NCBI GenBank assembly: GCA_027422505.1
Contig: JAPQWV010000050.1
Location: 5,580,001-5,644,000 of the forward strand
Direction of reading: 5' to 3'
Length of the DNA stretch: 64,000 nt
Source of the DNA: Craterostigma plantagineum
Lineage: Eukaryota; Streptophyta; Magnoliopsida; Lamiales; Linderniaceae
This document shows positions 35,637-46,914 of this stretch, piece after piece. A program made the position numbers and the translations under genes. Positions within the stretch are counted from its first letter, which is position 1; each line of letters opens with the position of its first letter. Under the pieces are notes generated by a model, which was not told the DNA's origin, did not search any database, and worked only from the letters and a program-made list of their open reading frames with translations.

Positions 35637-36514
35637 GATCTCACGTCATGGTCTCAATATCATTATATATCGTATCTTTAATAGGAAATCTCAATAAAAC
35701 ATTAATATTATCGATTCCGTTGCCCAGCTATAGTTTCTAATCATTGAATTTGGGTTACTCTTACCTGTATTATCTCAGATGTATACACCTTTTTTGTATA
35801 CTATTAACTTATTTAAGTTGTAGAATTTTTGCTTCTAAATTTAAAGTTGTTGAAGCTCGATAATTGCACGATCTCATGAAATAGGGTTCATGCGTTATGG
35901 AGGACTAATTTGTATTCACTCACCAAACCATCAAGTTCTAGTAATGAATTAATATACATATTTTGTAATACATAATTTCAAAAATAATTAATAAAAATGG
36001 AATAAATTTGGTAGTTTTAGGCCCGCGCGTTGAGAATATTGTAGACCTTCTTGCACGTTTGGGTTCGAAGCAATTATTGGTTATCATAAGTTCTGATTTA
36101 CAAAATTATTGCATGGACAATTTTATTTATTGTTTAAATAATATATATTTTCAGAAAAAAACGTAATATATCTTTTCTTCATTTAGAAAATCAGACGCGA
36201 CAAACTGGACAATGGTATTATTATTATAATTATTACTATTACTATTATTTTTATAATGCAGGACATGGTTTTTGACTTTTGCTGGTGACAAGTTCGATTT
36301 TACGAACTCGATTATATTTGGAAATATGAATTTATAATGTAGCCATGAGAATATCCGTTGAGATCCATGTTTAATTCAATTAAAATTATCGAAGTCGTGT
36401 TTCGAAATTCCCTCAAATACTAGTAAAATATTTGCTGATTCTATTATTCTATTAGTTTTAGATTTGTAATGGCTGACCTAATGTCAAAGTAATAAATATA
36501 ACGTCTCGACTTTG

Positions 36515-36552
<38 letters not shown>
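36515..36552. repeat. AT dinucleotide microsatellite
   Basis: About 19 consecutive AT units in an AT-rich region. Confidence 0.95.
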
Positions 36553-36555
<3 letters not shown>

Positions 36556-37458
36556 AGCTGACTTTTGCGTGTAATATAATATGTATACACACACGAATAT
36601 ACTAAAATATGTAGATATTAAAAGAGCATTTTTTTAATAGTTGACATTAGTATTGTCAACAGTTAAATATGGTCCGGGTGATTAACTTTGGGGAATTTCC
36701 CTACTTATAATTATGAATTAAGATACTAAACTTATATTGGGCTCAAGAGATGATCTAAATCTAGCTGAAATATTAATTGGGCTACTTACTGTCTTGATCC
36801 ACGAAACTCTCTTTTTAAGGTTAAATGACAAAAGTAACCTTGAACATAATCTCAACTCCATATATGGTGCGGAAAGTGCAACTTGTAATATCCTACGTAA
36901 TAAAAAAGTGCATGATAATATGAACTATTTAATTAAAACTTTGGTTTATAATACTTGTATTTTATACCACTTGTGAAAGAGATGGAATCGACCACCACTA
37001 GCATGTATCTACTCATTTTTGACATTAATGTGCATGTTATTGTCGTCCAGCTCAGCTTATTATATTCCGTATGTGCATTTAGGAAACTTAAATGTGATAT
37101 GTTAGATGCGGATCGAAAACATAAAAAATTTATTTAATATGAACAAGAACCAATCACTATCTATCGACTTCCGACAATTACATGCACTTGGACAAAGCAG
37201 CACATTACATGAGTTCACATATACTTGTGTACGTCTACACATGTAAAAAAAACATCTTTCTTTTCTTCTTTCTTTTTTTACGTGTACGCTTCGACTCTCA
37301 GACAAATGACTTGGTCATACAATAACTGGACACATAAAACACAAAGGCTCACAATAAACCTGCATAAATCGAGATAGACACACTGTGTATGTATATATAT
37401 ATATCTCCATATAATAATATCCATATATATTTTTGTTTATATTATATATGTCATATTA

Positions 37459-38283
37459 TTAAGGACGAGCATGGTGAGGTGGTTGTGGCTGTTCAGGTTC
37501 GCAATGCTCAGCTGCTGCTGCTGCTGCTGGAGCCATAATAGGCTTCTTCTTCTTCTTGGCGAGACAAAACAACCCAACTGCAAGAAAAGCTAGAAAGAAA
37601 AGACCACCCAAGGAAACACACACTGCAATAATGGTAGTATGGTTGTTACCACCGCCGCCTCCTCCGTTTGGTGGCGGTGTAACCAGCGTGGAAGACGACG
37701 GTGGAAAGCTGACGTCACTGGGAGGTGTTTGTGGAGCATAAGGCGAAGATGATGGAACATTATAAGGTGGTATTATTGTGTTGGGCGGATAACTTGGTGG
37801 GTAAGTTGGTGTTCGTGGCTTACTAGGTTTGTTAGGGGTTGGAGAAGGCGAGTTGTAATGAGGTTTTCCAGGGTGGTTCTTGGGTGGGTAGGCCGGCGCC
37901 GGCGTTTGTGGTTTGCTGGGCTTAGGAGTTGGCGATGGCTTTGGTGGTTTTGCATGAGGGCTAGGCTTTGGTGGTAGTGTAGGGGGGTGATTGTACGGCG
38001 GTTGTTTTGGTGGTTGTGGCGGCTGCGATGGTGCTCCGATGGGTGGGTGGTTGTGGTGTCCGCAGTGCTGCTTGTTTTGGCAGTTATTATGTGGATTATG
38101 TGGTGGTGGTGGTGGAGGGTTGCAGGGCGGCGGAGGCAGTGGAGGTGGTGGGTTGCAGGGCGGCGGAGGGGGAGGCGGCGGAGGCGGTGGAGGTGGTGGT
38201 GGGTTGCATGGAGGTGGTGGAGATGGTGGTGGAGGGGAGTGGTATGGATATGCCATTTTCATGGCAATCTTGGAAGATGTCAT
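37459..38283 (-). CDS. Proline-rich membrane protein, TED7-like (tracheary element differentiation-related)
   Basis: Single-exon gene of 274 residues. An extracellular-type Pro-rich region (PPPPP runs, PPPPCNPPP, then KPSPTPKPSKP-type repeats) leads to a glycine run. One transmembrane helix follows (TTIIAVCVSLGGLFFLAF and onward), then a KKKKK stop-transfer signal and a short Ala-rich cytosolic tail. The helix sequence CVSLGGLFFLAFLAVGLFC resembles TED6/TED7, which bind secondary-wall cellulose synthase in differentiating xylem vessels. Unlike PERK receptor kinases there is no kinase domain. ATG 38283 is the first in-frame methionine; upstream codons are a poly-Lys stretch without ATG. A TATATAAA-like box lies near 38396-38404 on the minus strand. 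The TED7 assignment is from remembered similarity of the helix. Confidence 0.72.
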   Translation of the reverse strand: MTSSKIAMKMAYPYHSPPPPSPPPPCNPPPPPPPPPPPPPPPCNPPPPLPPPPCNPPPPPPHNPHNNCQNKQHCGHHNHPPIGAPSQPPQPPKQPPYNHPPTLPPKPSPHAKPPKPSPTPKPSKPQTPAPAYPPKNHPGKPHYNSPSPTPNKPSKPRTPTYPPSYPPNTIIPPYNVPSSSPYAPQTPPSDVSFPPSSSTLVTPPPNGGGGGGNNHTTIIAVCVSLGGLFFLAFLAVGLFCLAKKKKKPIMAPAAAAAAEHCEPEQPQPPHHARP

Positions 38284-39596
38284 TTTTTTTTTCAATTTCG
38301 TTATGAATATTGCTTATTACCTTAGTTTACAAGAATGGAAATGATTGATCTATTCCAAACTTAGGCTGGATAATGGATGAGTGCGCATGTGTGTATTTAT
38401 ATAGAACGATAGCGAATTAATTAACAATCCAATACAATATTATATTATAAAATGACCATTTTTTCCAATTTCCTCATATTATATTGACAACTGAATTCTC
38501 CAAATTTTCTTTTTATTAGAAAGAATATATTATATAATCCGATCACAACAAGACGCGATAGATCGCATCATGATTAGGTGCTTGCATTGTAGATTTATAA
38601 TATACACAACGAATAAAAATGGTCACATTAGTGATTTAAATCAAACTCGGTGGGTGTGCAAAGTCCAAGTGCAAAAATCAAACACAGTATACTAAACTAT
38701 TTGCAACTGTCTGGCTGCTAAGATGCTAAAAAGAATAGAACTGATAAAAAAAAAACATGGCTATTACCTGATATAATTAAAGTAACCGCATTATTCACAT
38801 GCCTCGATGAAACTATATTACATTATATCGTACCTACCAGTCAAAATAATATCATGACCTGATACAACGACCATTCATTCTTTGAATTTCCCCTCTATGA
38901 AATACAATATATTAAGAATATGTATACTCTGGTATAATCATTCAGCCCAAGAGTTTATCTTGTATGTGCTGGAAAGCATTTGTTGTGTCCAATTATTACC
39001 ACTGACCACTTAAAGTGTATTCAATAGTTAATTAGTTTAAGTCTTATGTATTAAATATCATTTTTTTTCTTAACAACTACTGGTCCATGGCGGCTACTTT
39101 TCTGTGGCATGTGACTGGCGTAGCGTATGGGACAACAGCTTGGACTTTGGATTAAATAATGCGATTCTTTTTTTATAGATATAGTAAAAGAAAGTAATCA
39201 ATCTAATTAAATACTGAAATAAATTTATTATTGAATACGGAGGGAATCAAATCAACACAATCAAATCATTATCATATAATGGGCCGGCCCATTCAACGAT
39301 TTCATCCTTCTGTAGTCTAACTAACATTCTTTTGGGCCGAAGGAACGAAAAAATAATTTTTAAAGGGTAATACAGTCTTTTACATAAATTTTCTTTCGAG
39401 CCGACACATATATAAGTCTAGGGTATATAAAGCCCCAATTCTTCTTCTCCCTCTCAAATACTTACACACAGTCAGACTCTCGGACGATAACAAGGTAGGT
39501 CTTCTGTGTTCGTGTTATAGTGAATGAATTTTTCTTTTATTCAGATTTCGTAATGTGATTGATGCTATAATTTTCTTCGTTTGCTTGTAGAGAGAA
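38284..39596. other. Divergent promoter region between the TED7-like gene and TFIIA gamma
   Basis: About 1.3 kb. Near the TFIIA gene it holds GGGCC-type site II motifs (about 39282-39293 and 39332), a TATATAA box at 39424-39430 and a probable 5' UTR intron (donor near 39494, acceptor ending 39590). The TED7-like TATA box lies at its other end. Confidence 0.6.
39424..39430 (+). promoter_or_regulatory. TATA box of the TFIIA gamma gene
   Basis: TATATAA followed by AGCCCC, about 170 bases upstream of the start codon. Part of that distance is a probable 5' UTR intron. Confidence 0.55.
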
Positions 39597-40439
39597 ATGG
39601 CAACTTTTGAGCTGTACCGTAGATCGACGATTGGGACGTGTTTGGCCGATGCGCTTGATCAGATGGTCTCTAATGGGACGTTGAGCCCTGAACTTGGGAT
39701 ACAAGTACTTATTCAATTCGACAAGGTGATATATTTTTATATTCTCCTTTCATGATGTCGTGATTGTGTGATATGGTTCATCGTGTGCAGGCGAGCTCAG
39801 TGGGAATGGGAATAATCTGTTTTGAGTTTTGTTCATGAGAATTAATGGGAAAGAAGCCCTTCTTTTGCTTGTTGGCTTTTATTGGGATGTCAAAATATTA
39901 CTGATAACATGACTTCATTTTCGTGTTTGCTTGCATGTATATTGCAGTCAATGACAGAAGCTCTAGAGACTGAGGTGAAGAGCAAGGTTTCTATCAAGGT
40001 AAAAGAGTATGCCTTTTTTTCTGTAAAAAAAGAACGGAAAAAATGGTCCATAACATTGATCCCCACAGTGCAAGAAGACTGACGAGTACTTGATCTCGTC
40101 ATTACTTTTAATGCATGAAAGGGATTTTCATTGAGATCATTGAGGAAAGGTTTTCATCCGTGCTTTTCATGCCAGTCCTTAAGCTAATGAACCAATAAAT
40201 ATACATATGAGACAAATTCCAATATAAAATTCGATCTTTCTCACATTATATATTAAAAAGAATATAGATTCTGAGGTTATCTAGCTTGTTTGTCGCAGGG
40301 ACATCTTCACACCTACCGATTCTGCGACAATGTGTGGACATTCGTCCTTCAAAATGCACTGCTCAAAGGCGACGAAGGCCAATCAACCGTAGCCACTCTC
40401 AAGATTGTCGCTTGTGACTCAAAGTTGTTAACCCAGTGA
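39597..40439 (+). CDS. Transcription initiation factor IIA gamma (small) subunit
   Basis: General RNA polymerase II factor that stabilises TBP on the TATA box. Three exons, 39597-39725, 39948-39998 and 40299-40439, give exactly 106 residues, the usual plant length. The N-terminal helical part (MATFELYRRSTIGTCLADAL, then DQMVSNGTLSPELGIQVL) and the C-terminal beta-barrel part (GHLHTYRFCDNVWTFVLQNA) are both complete. The protein ends in LKIVACDSKLLTQ. In rice this protein is the XA5 disease-susceptibility factor; the Val at position 39 altered in xa5 corresponds to the IQVLIQFDK segment and is present here. Housekeeping site II elements lie upstream. No defects. Confidence 0.97.
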
Positions 40440-42331
40440 AGAAGAAAACAAGGGATAATGAGGTTGAACTTCTTTATCGTTTCTTAAAACAGAACTAGGA
40501 TACAGTTGAGATGTTCTTTCTATTTTCTGTTGAAACTGAGTTCATATTACTCTCACATTCACAGCTTAAGGCAATGTAGTATATACATACATCATGTCTC
40601 TGTCTTGAAAACTTGGAGCCACGGAATAATTTTGAGATGATTAATTTCGTGTTCGACTATCATGTTATGGTTTTATCTATATGTAAATAAGACCAGACCA
40701 TGTTTGATAAATTACTTTACCAGCAAATAGAAGGGTAGAAAGGGAAACAAACAGGACTTTAGTTGTGGGCTGAAATGGGCCGACTTGCTTGTGAATTTAT
40801 AAAAAATGTTAATGGACTATAAAGCCCAATTATACAACAGAGCCCATGATCGCCGTACTGTAAAGCGTTGTGGGAACGGTGTTGCTCATGTCTTTGCCTT
40901 GCATTGCACTATAAAATACACGACTTGGGAAAAATAAATGTGGACTATTTTTTGCCTCTCTGTTTCATGTAAGGGCAAAAGTCATTTGACCCCTCTCCAT
41001 CTAAGTGTGTTCTAATAATATAAATATATTGTTATCCGAGCTGAGGATAAGATTCAATATCTCTTTACAAATAAGTGGTCCACTCATGTGTCTTTGGAGA
41101 GAATCAAAGTCCACTGGCCACATGAGATTCATTATTATTGTGTCTAAGATAAAATTACATGTTTGCTGATTTAAATGACCACATTCATTATTCGTTAAAA
41201 CGCATCTGCTTTTCGGTTTGCCGCAATATGATTTAGAACACAACCATATGGATTAGGTTAGGACTAAAAGCTCACGTCACTAATTTTAGGTCGTTGTGTC
41301 CTGCCCCACATAATAACTAAGAATCTTGTATAATATATTTTATTTGAATATTTGTTGGGTTGTCGAGCCAAATGGAATAAAGTAATACGTCATCAATCAT
41401 TTTTCTTCATTTTCTTTTTCATTTCTTCCATAATGACTATTTATTATGTCAAATTGAAATAGTTGATGCTCATAATTGGTCGTATAATTTTTGGGATGGC
41501 TTTCCAACGATCATTTACAAATATTTAAATATATGATTTAACTAGAAAAAATATATCGAAGTTTGCAATGATTTTTATTTAATGGATAAGTGAAAGATGA
41601 CTCACAAAGCAGGACAAAGGAATCTTTACCTAAATCCATTGCTCACAAGCCACAAATTGAAAAACAAATTAACGTTACGTGGTGCTGAAAGGGCAAATGG
41701 ATTACATATCACCGGTATTTTGCACTTGCTCGTGCTTACATTATGTAAACATAACTATTAATTGGATGAGTTTTAATCAAATAGGCAAGTATTAACATAT
41801 ATATTACAAATTACGTAGTAGTCCACTTATATTGTAGACTTTTAATTTGATTTTAGTTCTCGAGATATTTATGGCTTTCGTATTATAAGATAGGGTATCC
41901 ACAAGATAATATCATATTAATCTTATATAAGCGAGAGATAGCCCCAAATAAAATAGAATTTATATGCATATATGTATATATATATTATTATCCAGAGGTG
42001 GCGGAGCGTTATTAACAGCCTTTCGCGGAGACACGGAGCCGTACATATGTTGTCTTGCCCAACACCTTTGGAACCCCATCAATGGTCACCTTTATCACTA
42101 GTCTATGTCCGCAATTAGTGTTACTTGAAATTAATAATATCAAGGTTTCAAGTTTACAGAAAGAAAACCCTAACTCTATCGCATCACATCACACCATCCC
42201 CATCGGTCTACATATAATCAGTAGACTTGTGTTTGTATCTCAATTCTTATCCTCTCTCTCCCTCTCTCTCTCTCCCTCTTCCTCTCTCTCTCTCTCTGAT
42301 CCGGCCGACAAGTAGGTAATTATAGATCAAG
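40440..42331. other. Intergenic region upstream of the LOB-domain gene
   Basis: About 1.9 kb, AT-rich, without a recognisable exon. A CT-rich tract (about 42247-42298) directly precedes the LOB-domain start and probably belongs to its 5' leader. Confidence 0.55.
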
Positions 42332-43524
42332 ATGAGTTGCAATGGATGCAGAATACTTCGCAAAGGTTGTAGTGAAAACTGTATTCTGAGGCAAAGTTTG
42401 GAAGGCACAGACTACAGCCCAGAAGCTCAAGCCAACGCAACCCTATTCGTTGCAAAGTTCTTCGGCCGAGCTCGTCTCATGTCTTTCCTCTCTTCAGTTC
42501 CTCAATCACAAAGACCTGGTAAGTATTACAATACATATATATACATATAATTATCGATCCTCGCATATATTATTTAATGATGTACGTGTTGAAATAATAA
42601 ACTTGATTTGGGCTTTGATAATTATAAGTAGGTTTAGCATTTGGACTTAGGATTATTACAAGCCCAATATCTAGAAGGTTACGGAAAATCTAGAGAAATC
42701 CATAGAACCTTATAGAACTTAGATATTATTATGGAGTATTCTAGAAAGGTGATGTGTTGGCTTAATCTTAAGGGGTAGAAACTAGTATAAATAGGGGCGA
42801 TGTATTAGCATTTTGTATCAAGCAAGTAAAAATCAAATCAAGTGTTGTATAAAGCCCCTTTCTCTAAACACTATCCTTCGATATCAAGTTCCTCCCTTCC
42901 GATATAAACTCCAATTTCCAACACTACGTATGTATGTATGTAGTCTTGATCATTAATGGGCGCATCATTTTTGCGACTGCAGCTCTTTTTCAGTCTCTAT
43001 TACATGAAGCGTGTGGGAGAACGGTGAATCCCGTCACTGGAGCTTTAGGGTTTCTTTCGACGGGGAATTGGCACGTGTGCCAATCTGCTGTCAACAACGT
43101 GCTTAACGGAAGGATGGTTCAACCATTACCACAAGTGATCATGTTTTCCAAAGCATTACTGTCGTCGTCGTTGCCTAAAAGAAACGAAGCCATAGGCGCC
43201 AATAGTATTGACGACAAAGGAGATCTAATAATACATGAGGAGTCAAGATTGCTGATAACAGATGACAATATTATGGGGTATAATAAAAGAAAAATATCGT
43301 CATCATCATCAAATATTCAGCAGCTGAGTTTGTCAAAGGCTGGGGAAAGAGCGAAGAGGAGACAAGCTTCTCCGTCCGATGATCAATCTGTGATGACAAC
43401 TTCGGAGAGTAACAATAAGGGGTTTTCGAGACACGCATTTTTATTACAGAGAGACTGCGATGATAACTACGCAAAAGATCACGACTCCATACATCAAACT
43501 AAGCTTTTGAAACTCTTCGTTTGA
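42332..43524 (+). CDS. Class II LOB-domain (LBD37-42-like) transcription factor
   Basis: Two exons, 42332-42518 and 42983-43524, encode 242 residues. The LOB zinc-finger-like motif CX2CX6CX3C is intact in [17 protein letters not shown]. The class II blocks [35 protein letters not shown] and [14 protein letters not shown] follow. The class I GAS-block/leucine-zipper region is missing, as expected for class II. It departs from the family between the two conserved blocks: [17 protein letters not shown] replaces the usual Trp-Ile-containing QWIDSPEAQGHATV, and FLSTGNWH replaces LWTGNWH. The C-terminus carries a basic stretch ([13 protein letters not shown]). Arabidopsis LBD37/38/39 repress anthocyanin and nitrate-response genes. 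The intron contains a solo LTR, described separately. Confidence 0.9.
42587..42923 (+). mobile_element. Solo LTR inside the LOB-domain intron
   Basis: A 337-bp block begins TGTTGAAATAATAAAC and ends TTTCCAACA, so it has the TGTTG...CAACA ends of a retrotransposon LTR. Flanks are GTACG (42582-42586) and CTACG (42924-42928), a 4-of-5 match for a target duplication. Inside lies a TATAAATAGGGG promoter-like box (about 42786) and a later TATAAAGCCCC. No internal retroelement sequence is present, as expected after LTR-LTR recombination. Family not determined. Confidence 0.7.
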
Positions 43525-44293
43525 CCTTTTACTTTCTTTCTCGCTTGTTTGTTTTTCATCTTCCTTGTACGGTGACAGTTCGTAGTTTCTAGGACATATG
43601 ATGGGTTTCTCGTCTTGTAATAATATGTTGTACATTGGGAAAGTTGAAATTCTCTGTGCCATGCATGCCATGAACGAAGAAGCCGATGACGAGCTCGTTA
43701 CTTAGCTAGCATCTATTAATATGGATATAAACCTTTGACTTTGATGATGTATATGCAAATGCATGCATTATGCTACTGATGTAACTCCTTTCCTTTGTAT
43801 CTATTTTGTCTTTTGAGAAGTGAAAGGGGCACACGCACGGCTAGACCAAAACTGAATGGATCCCACATCATAACTCATCGACGAAGGGTACTTTTTTTTA
43901 ATGCTATGTGGGAATCAAATTTATAAATCATCCTTTTTCGATCAAATTTGACTCGTTTTTCACATATATTTTCAATTATTAATCTTTTTCTTAGTGTTGG
44001 CTTTGAAAATTGCTTGCCACAAAGAATAAGGACTGTTCTTTAGTACTCTCGCATTAGGACCAATATAATGCAAAAGAGTACCTTCTCTTGATTGTAGTGA
44101 CAGTATCAGTAGTCTTCTATTATTAATAAGTGAGCCCTAAAAGTAACATTTTGGGCTCGATTCTTATTCATCAGCCGACCATTATTTGGCCCACATCGTA
44201 AATACGCCACCCAACAAGTAATCTTTCTTTGTATCGTCCAACGCCGGGAAGAATTATGCTCCTTGCTTGATTGATTGATCGTGGTAATTGGTA
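43525..44293. other. Intergenic region between the LOB-domain and UBP zinc-finger genes
   Basis: About 770 bases containing the LBD 3' UTR and the next promoter. No coding exon seen. Confidence 0.55.
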
Positions 44294-45013
44294 ATGGCGC
44301 AACAAGGAGCTTCGTCTTCGCCGTTAACTCCAACTGATGAAGAAGAGCAAGATTACGAATCGATGTTAAACGGGTCTGAATCGGGTTGGGTCGAGGCCCG
44401 AACCCACTGCGACCATTTGGGTACAATGTCGTCTGATCTCTTCCACATACCTCCTCCACAAACTGCTTGCAACAGGTAATTATGAATCGGAATTTTACAA
44501 TGAACAAATAGTGTGTCGATCGTTCTGCGAATTTTCCTTTATAGAAATAGCTCAAGATAGGATTTTTACGGTGGTGAACAGTATCGGGACCCATTTTGTT
44601 TCTGCTGTTCTTTCTTTAATGCTAATTTGGATGGTCTTTTACATACATGGTGAAAGGTGTGATCATCCACAAGAGAATTGGGTGTGCTTATGTTGCAAAG
44701 AGGTGCTATGTAGTCGCTTTGTGAACAAGCACATGCTCGACCACTATCGGCATAAAGGTCATAGCTTGGCTCTCAGCTACAGGTTTATGATTCTTCCCAG
44801 AATTCTTTCTTTTTTGCTCTTTCTCTATGCTAAAATTGGTTAGCTAGCTGATTTGCTCGTACAACATACAGTGATCTTTCGGTGTGGTGCTTCTCTTGTG
44901 ATGCTTACCTCGATGCTCAGGTGATTATGGAGTTGCGCCCTGCTTATGAAACTGCATACATATTGAAGTTTGGCGAAGCCCCACCTATTAGATCATCAGC
45001 GGCTGTTGATTGA
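44294..45013 (+). CDS. Small UBP-type zinc-finger protein
   Basis: Three exons, 44294-44475, 44657-44782 and 44872-45013, encode 149 residues. The protein is essentially a ZnF-UBP (HDAC6-type BUZ) domain: Cys and His ligands occur in HCDHLGTM, NRCDHPQENWVCLCCKEVLCSR, the HMLDHYRHKGHSLALSY block and VWCFSCDAYL. Such domains bind the free C-terminal diglycine of ubiquitin. The histone deacetylase and deubiquitinase catalytic parts found in larger family members are absent, so this is likely a stand-alone ubiquitin-binding protein. The N-terminus is acidic (TPTDEEEQDYES). Role in the plant unknown. All splice junctions are phase-consistent (phase 2/1). Confidence 0.9.
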
Positions 45014-45373
45014 GAGAAGGCCTCAATTGCTTGATTGAGCTTCTTTCTTGCAATGAGTTTCTGACCTGTCTTTAAACTGTTTGAGCTGTGTTGCAGATTA
45101 GCGTTGTGTTCAAGTTCAGACAATATTATTGTAGTTATGGATTTATGATCTGAATGTTCATCTCTTACGCTCGCTTTCCATGGTAACTTAAGTATTTCTG
45201 TTGTCTGTAATTCACACAGGCAGCAAATATGACTCTGAAGAAGTCAACAATTAGAGAAATCTTTGCTTCGAATTAATTGCCATGAAGAGCTTCAGAATAC
45301 ATGGTTGCATTGCAACAACCTTGAGAGAAAATGGTGCACAAGTAACATCAAGAAAGTCATAACTCAGACATTA
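45014..45373. other. Convergent 3' region
   Basis: About 360 bases between the stop codons of the UBP zinc-finger gene and the C2H2 gene. Holds both 3' UTRs; nothing else seen. Confidence 0.55.
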
Positions 45374-45910
45374 TTAGAGTTTGAGATTCAAGTCAAGACT
45401 GCTCAAATTTGACGGTCGATCATCGGATGCCTTCCGATAACCAATACGAAAACTTCCTGGCCACATCAAATTCTCCGTGTCTTCAATTCCAGCATCGTGA
45501 TGCTGCTGCCAAGAATCGAAACCAAATGTTGTATTGGCCTCATTAACCTTAGCCATGGCCGAGGAGCTGTTAATGTCTGATCTGTGTATAACCGAGTGAG
45601 GATGGACCCCAAGTGATCTGAACATAGAAGCATGATGAACAGGCAAGTACACCATTTCATGTGAGTGGTGTTGTTCTTGATGTTGTCTGAATGCTCCTTC
45701 TGATCTCTCTCGTTTGTGAGCATTTTGGTGGCCTCCCAACGCTTGAGAACTGTAAAATTTTCTCACACAGAAGTTGCATGAGAAGATCTTGTTCGGCGCT
45801 CGATGTCTTTCTGATGACTTCGAGGCAGATCGTGGCTCGCATTTCTTGTTTCCCAAGCTCAAGCTCAACCATTCTTCATCTCCTGTGTTTTTTCTGTGCT
45901 CAGTAGTCAT
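45374..45910 (-). CDS. Single-C2H2 zinc-finger repressor with EAR motif (ZFP4/ZFP7-like)
   Basis: Intronless gene of 178 residues on the minus strand. One plant-type C2H2 finger carries the QALGGH signature: FSCNFCVRKFYSSQALGGHQ followed by NAHKRER. The C-terminus LDLNLKL is an EAR repression motif that recruits TOPLESS-type corepressors. A second LSLSLG-like motif near the N-terminus (EEWLSLSLGNK) may be another EAR element. The finger and its RKFYSSQ context resemble Arabidopsis ZFP1/3/4/7 rather than SUPERMAN. ATG 45910 is the first methionine after a poly-Lys-encoding T-rich stretch. Target genes unknown. Confidence 0.9.
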   Translation of the reverse strand: MTTEHRKNTGDEEWLSLSLGNKKCEPRSASKSSERHRAPNKIFSCNFCVRKFYSSQALGGHQNAHKRERSEGAFRQHQEQHHSHEMVYLPVHHASMFRSLGVHPHSVIHRSDINSSSAMAKVNEANTTFGFDSWQQHHDAGIEDTENLMWPGSFRIGYRKASDDRPSNLSSLDLNLKL

Positions 45911-46914
45911 CCTTTTTTTTTTTTTGACCAAACTTGCTGAACCAACTACTTTGTCAAAAAATTTCAGGGGTTTCTATGCTCTTGTGTGAAACTATAGTAC
46001 TAGCTTGGTGATTGCTACTACTACAAGTGTTATCTGGTTTAAGCATAACATAAAGAAAGTACCTTTATATTATATTTCTAGTCCGAAACAAAACAAAGAA
46101 GACTAAACTAAACTAATCCAAGTTGGGGCTACGGTTCAATGAGTTTCGAACGATATTCGTTTGACAAATTATTAGAGAGATGGAACCCATCTGATGTGTA
46201 GTGTTTTCTCTCGTTAAATTTGGAACACATAAATCACTATTATTAAACAATAGTAGGGTCTGGCAGATTTGCCAATCTTTGTAAGCGACAAAGGTAAGGC
46301 ATTATATAGAAAGATCCGATCACTAAAATATTGCTCAATGTTTATTTGTTTCTGGGGACATGAAGATCTAATGTGGGTTGCCCGAGTCTTGGCATTTATA
46401 TAGCTTTTTACGTAATTTTACTGTGTTATTTACTCTCTTCTGTAGTAAATAGATTTTTGAGCAAGTCCTTCCCATTTTTCTCTTACAAGAACGAAGAAAC
46501 AAACCTCAGCAGTATAATAGTTCGAAGCTTGATGACTAGAAATATAAATACTGGTATTACCGAGAAATGATCTGTCCATGATGGCTATTCTAAGGCTGGC
46601 AAAGTGCTGCTTAAGCGAGCTCATTTATTTCCTAGTGATTACCCCTTTGTATGACTATGAGTGGTTGTTTTCTTTACTTTCGTTTCTTGATGCAAATGTT
46701 AGAGAAGAGCAAGAGATGAATTGCCAAGCAATGTAAGAAAGGAATGATGAGTACGCCATCTTCAAGAAACAGTACAGCGGAAGAAGAAACAACCTCCAAA
46801 CAATATGGATCATAATTTAAATTCATAAAAAGACCTGCAGCCTAAGCTCGCACTTAACACAAAAAATTTCCTCAGAGAGAGACCGACCTTTCACATCAAA
46901 CAAAATCTTTCTTC
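45911..46914. other. Intergenic region between the C2H2 gene and the acyl carrier protein 3' end
   Basis: About 1 kb with the C2H2 promoter and the ACP 3' UTR. Short open frames on both strands show no recognisable protein. Confidence 0.55.

Larger units (their letters stand above)
34407..37458. other. Gene-poor, AT-rich 3 kb region
   Basis: No coding exon recognised in about 3 kb between the RSL bHLH start and the TED7-like stop. It holds two long AT microsatellites (35590-35634 and 36515-36552). Remaining short open frames look random. Confidence 0.6.

Noticed and set aside
35512..35697. Short open frame across an AT microsatellite
   Set aside because: Coding content is alternating Ile-Tyr from the repeat; no support.
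37987..38344. Glycine/valine/tryptophan-rich open frames on the plus strand
   Set aside because: They are the antisense of the proline-codon runs in the TED7-like gene; no start context or family similarity.
44106..44594. Open frame of about 160 codons on the minus strand
   Set aside because: Overlaps exon 1 and intron 1 of the UBP zinc-finger gene in antisense, with no recognisable domain.
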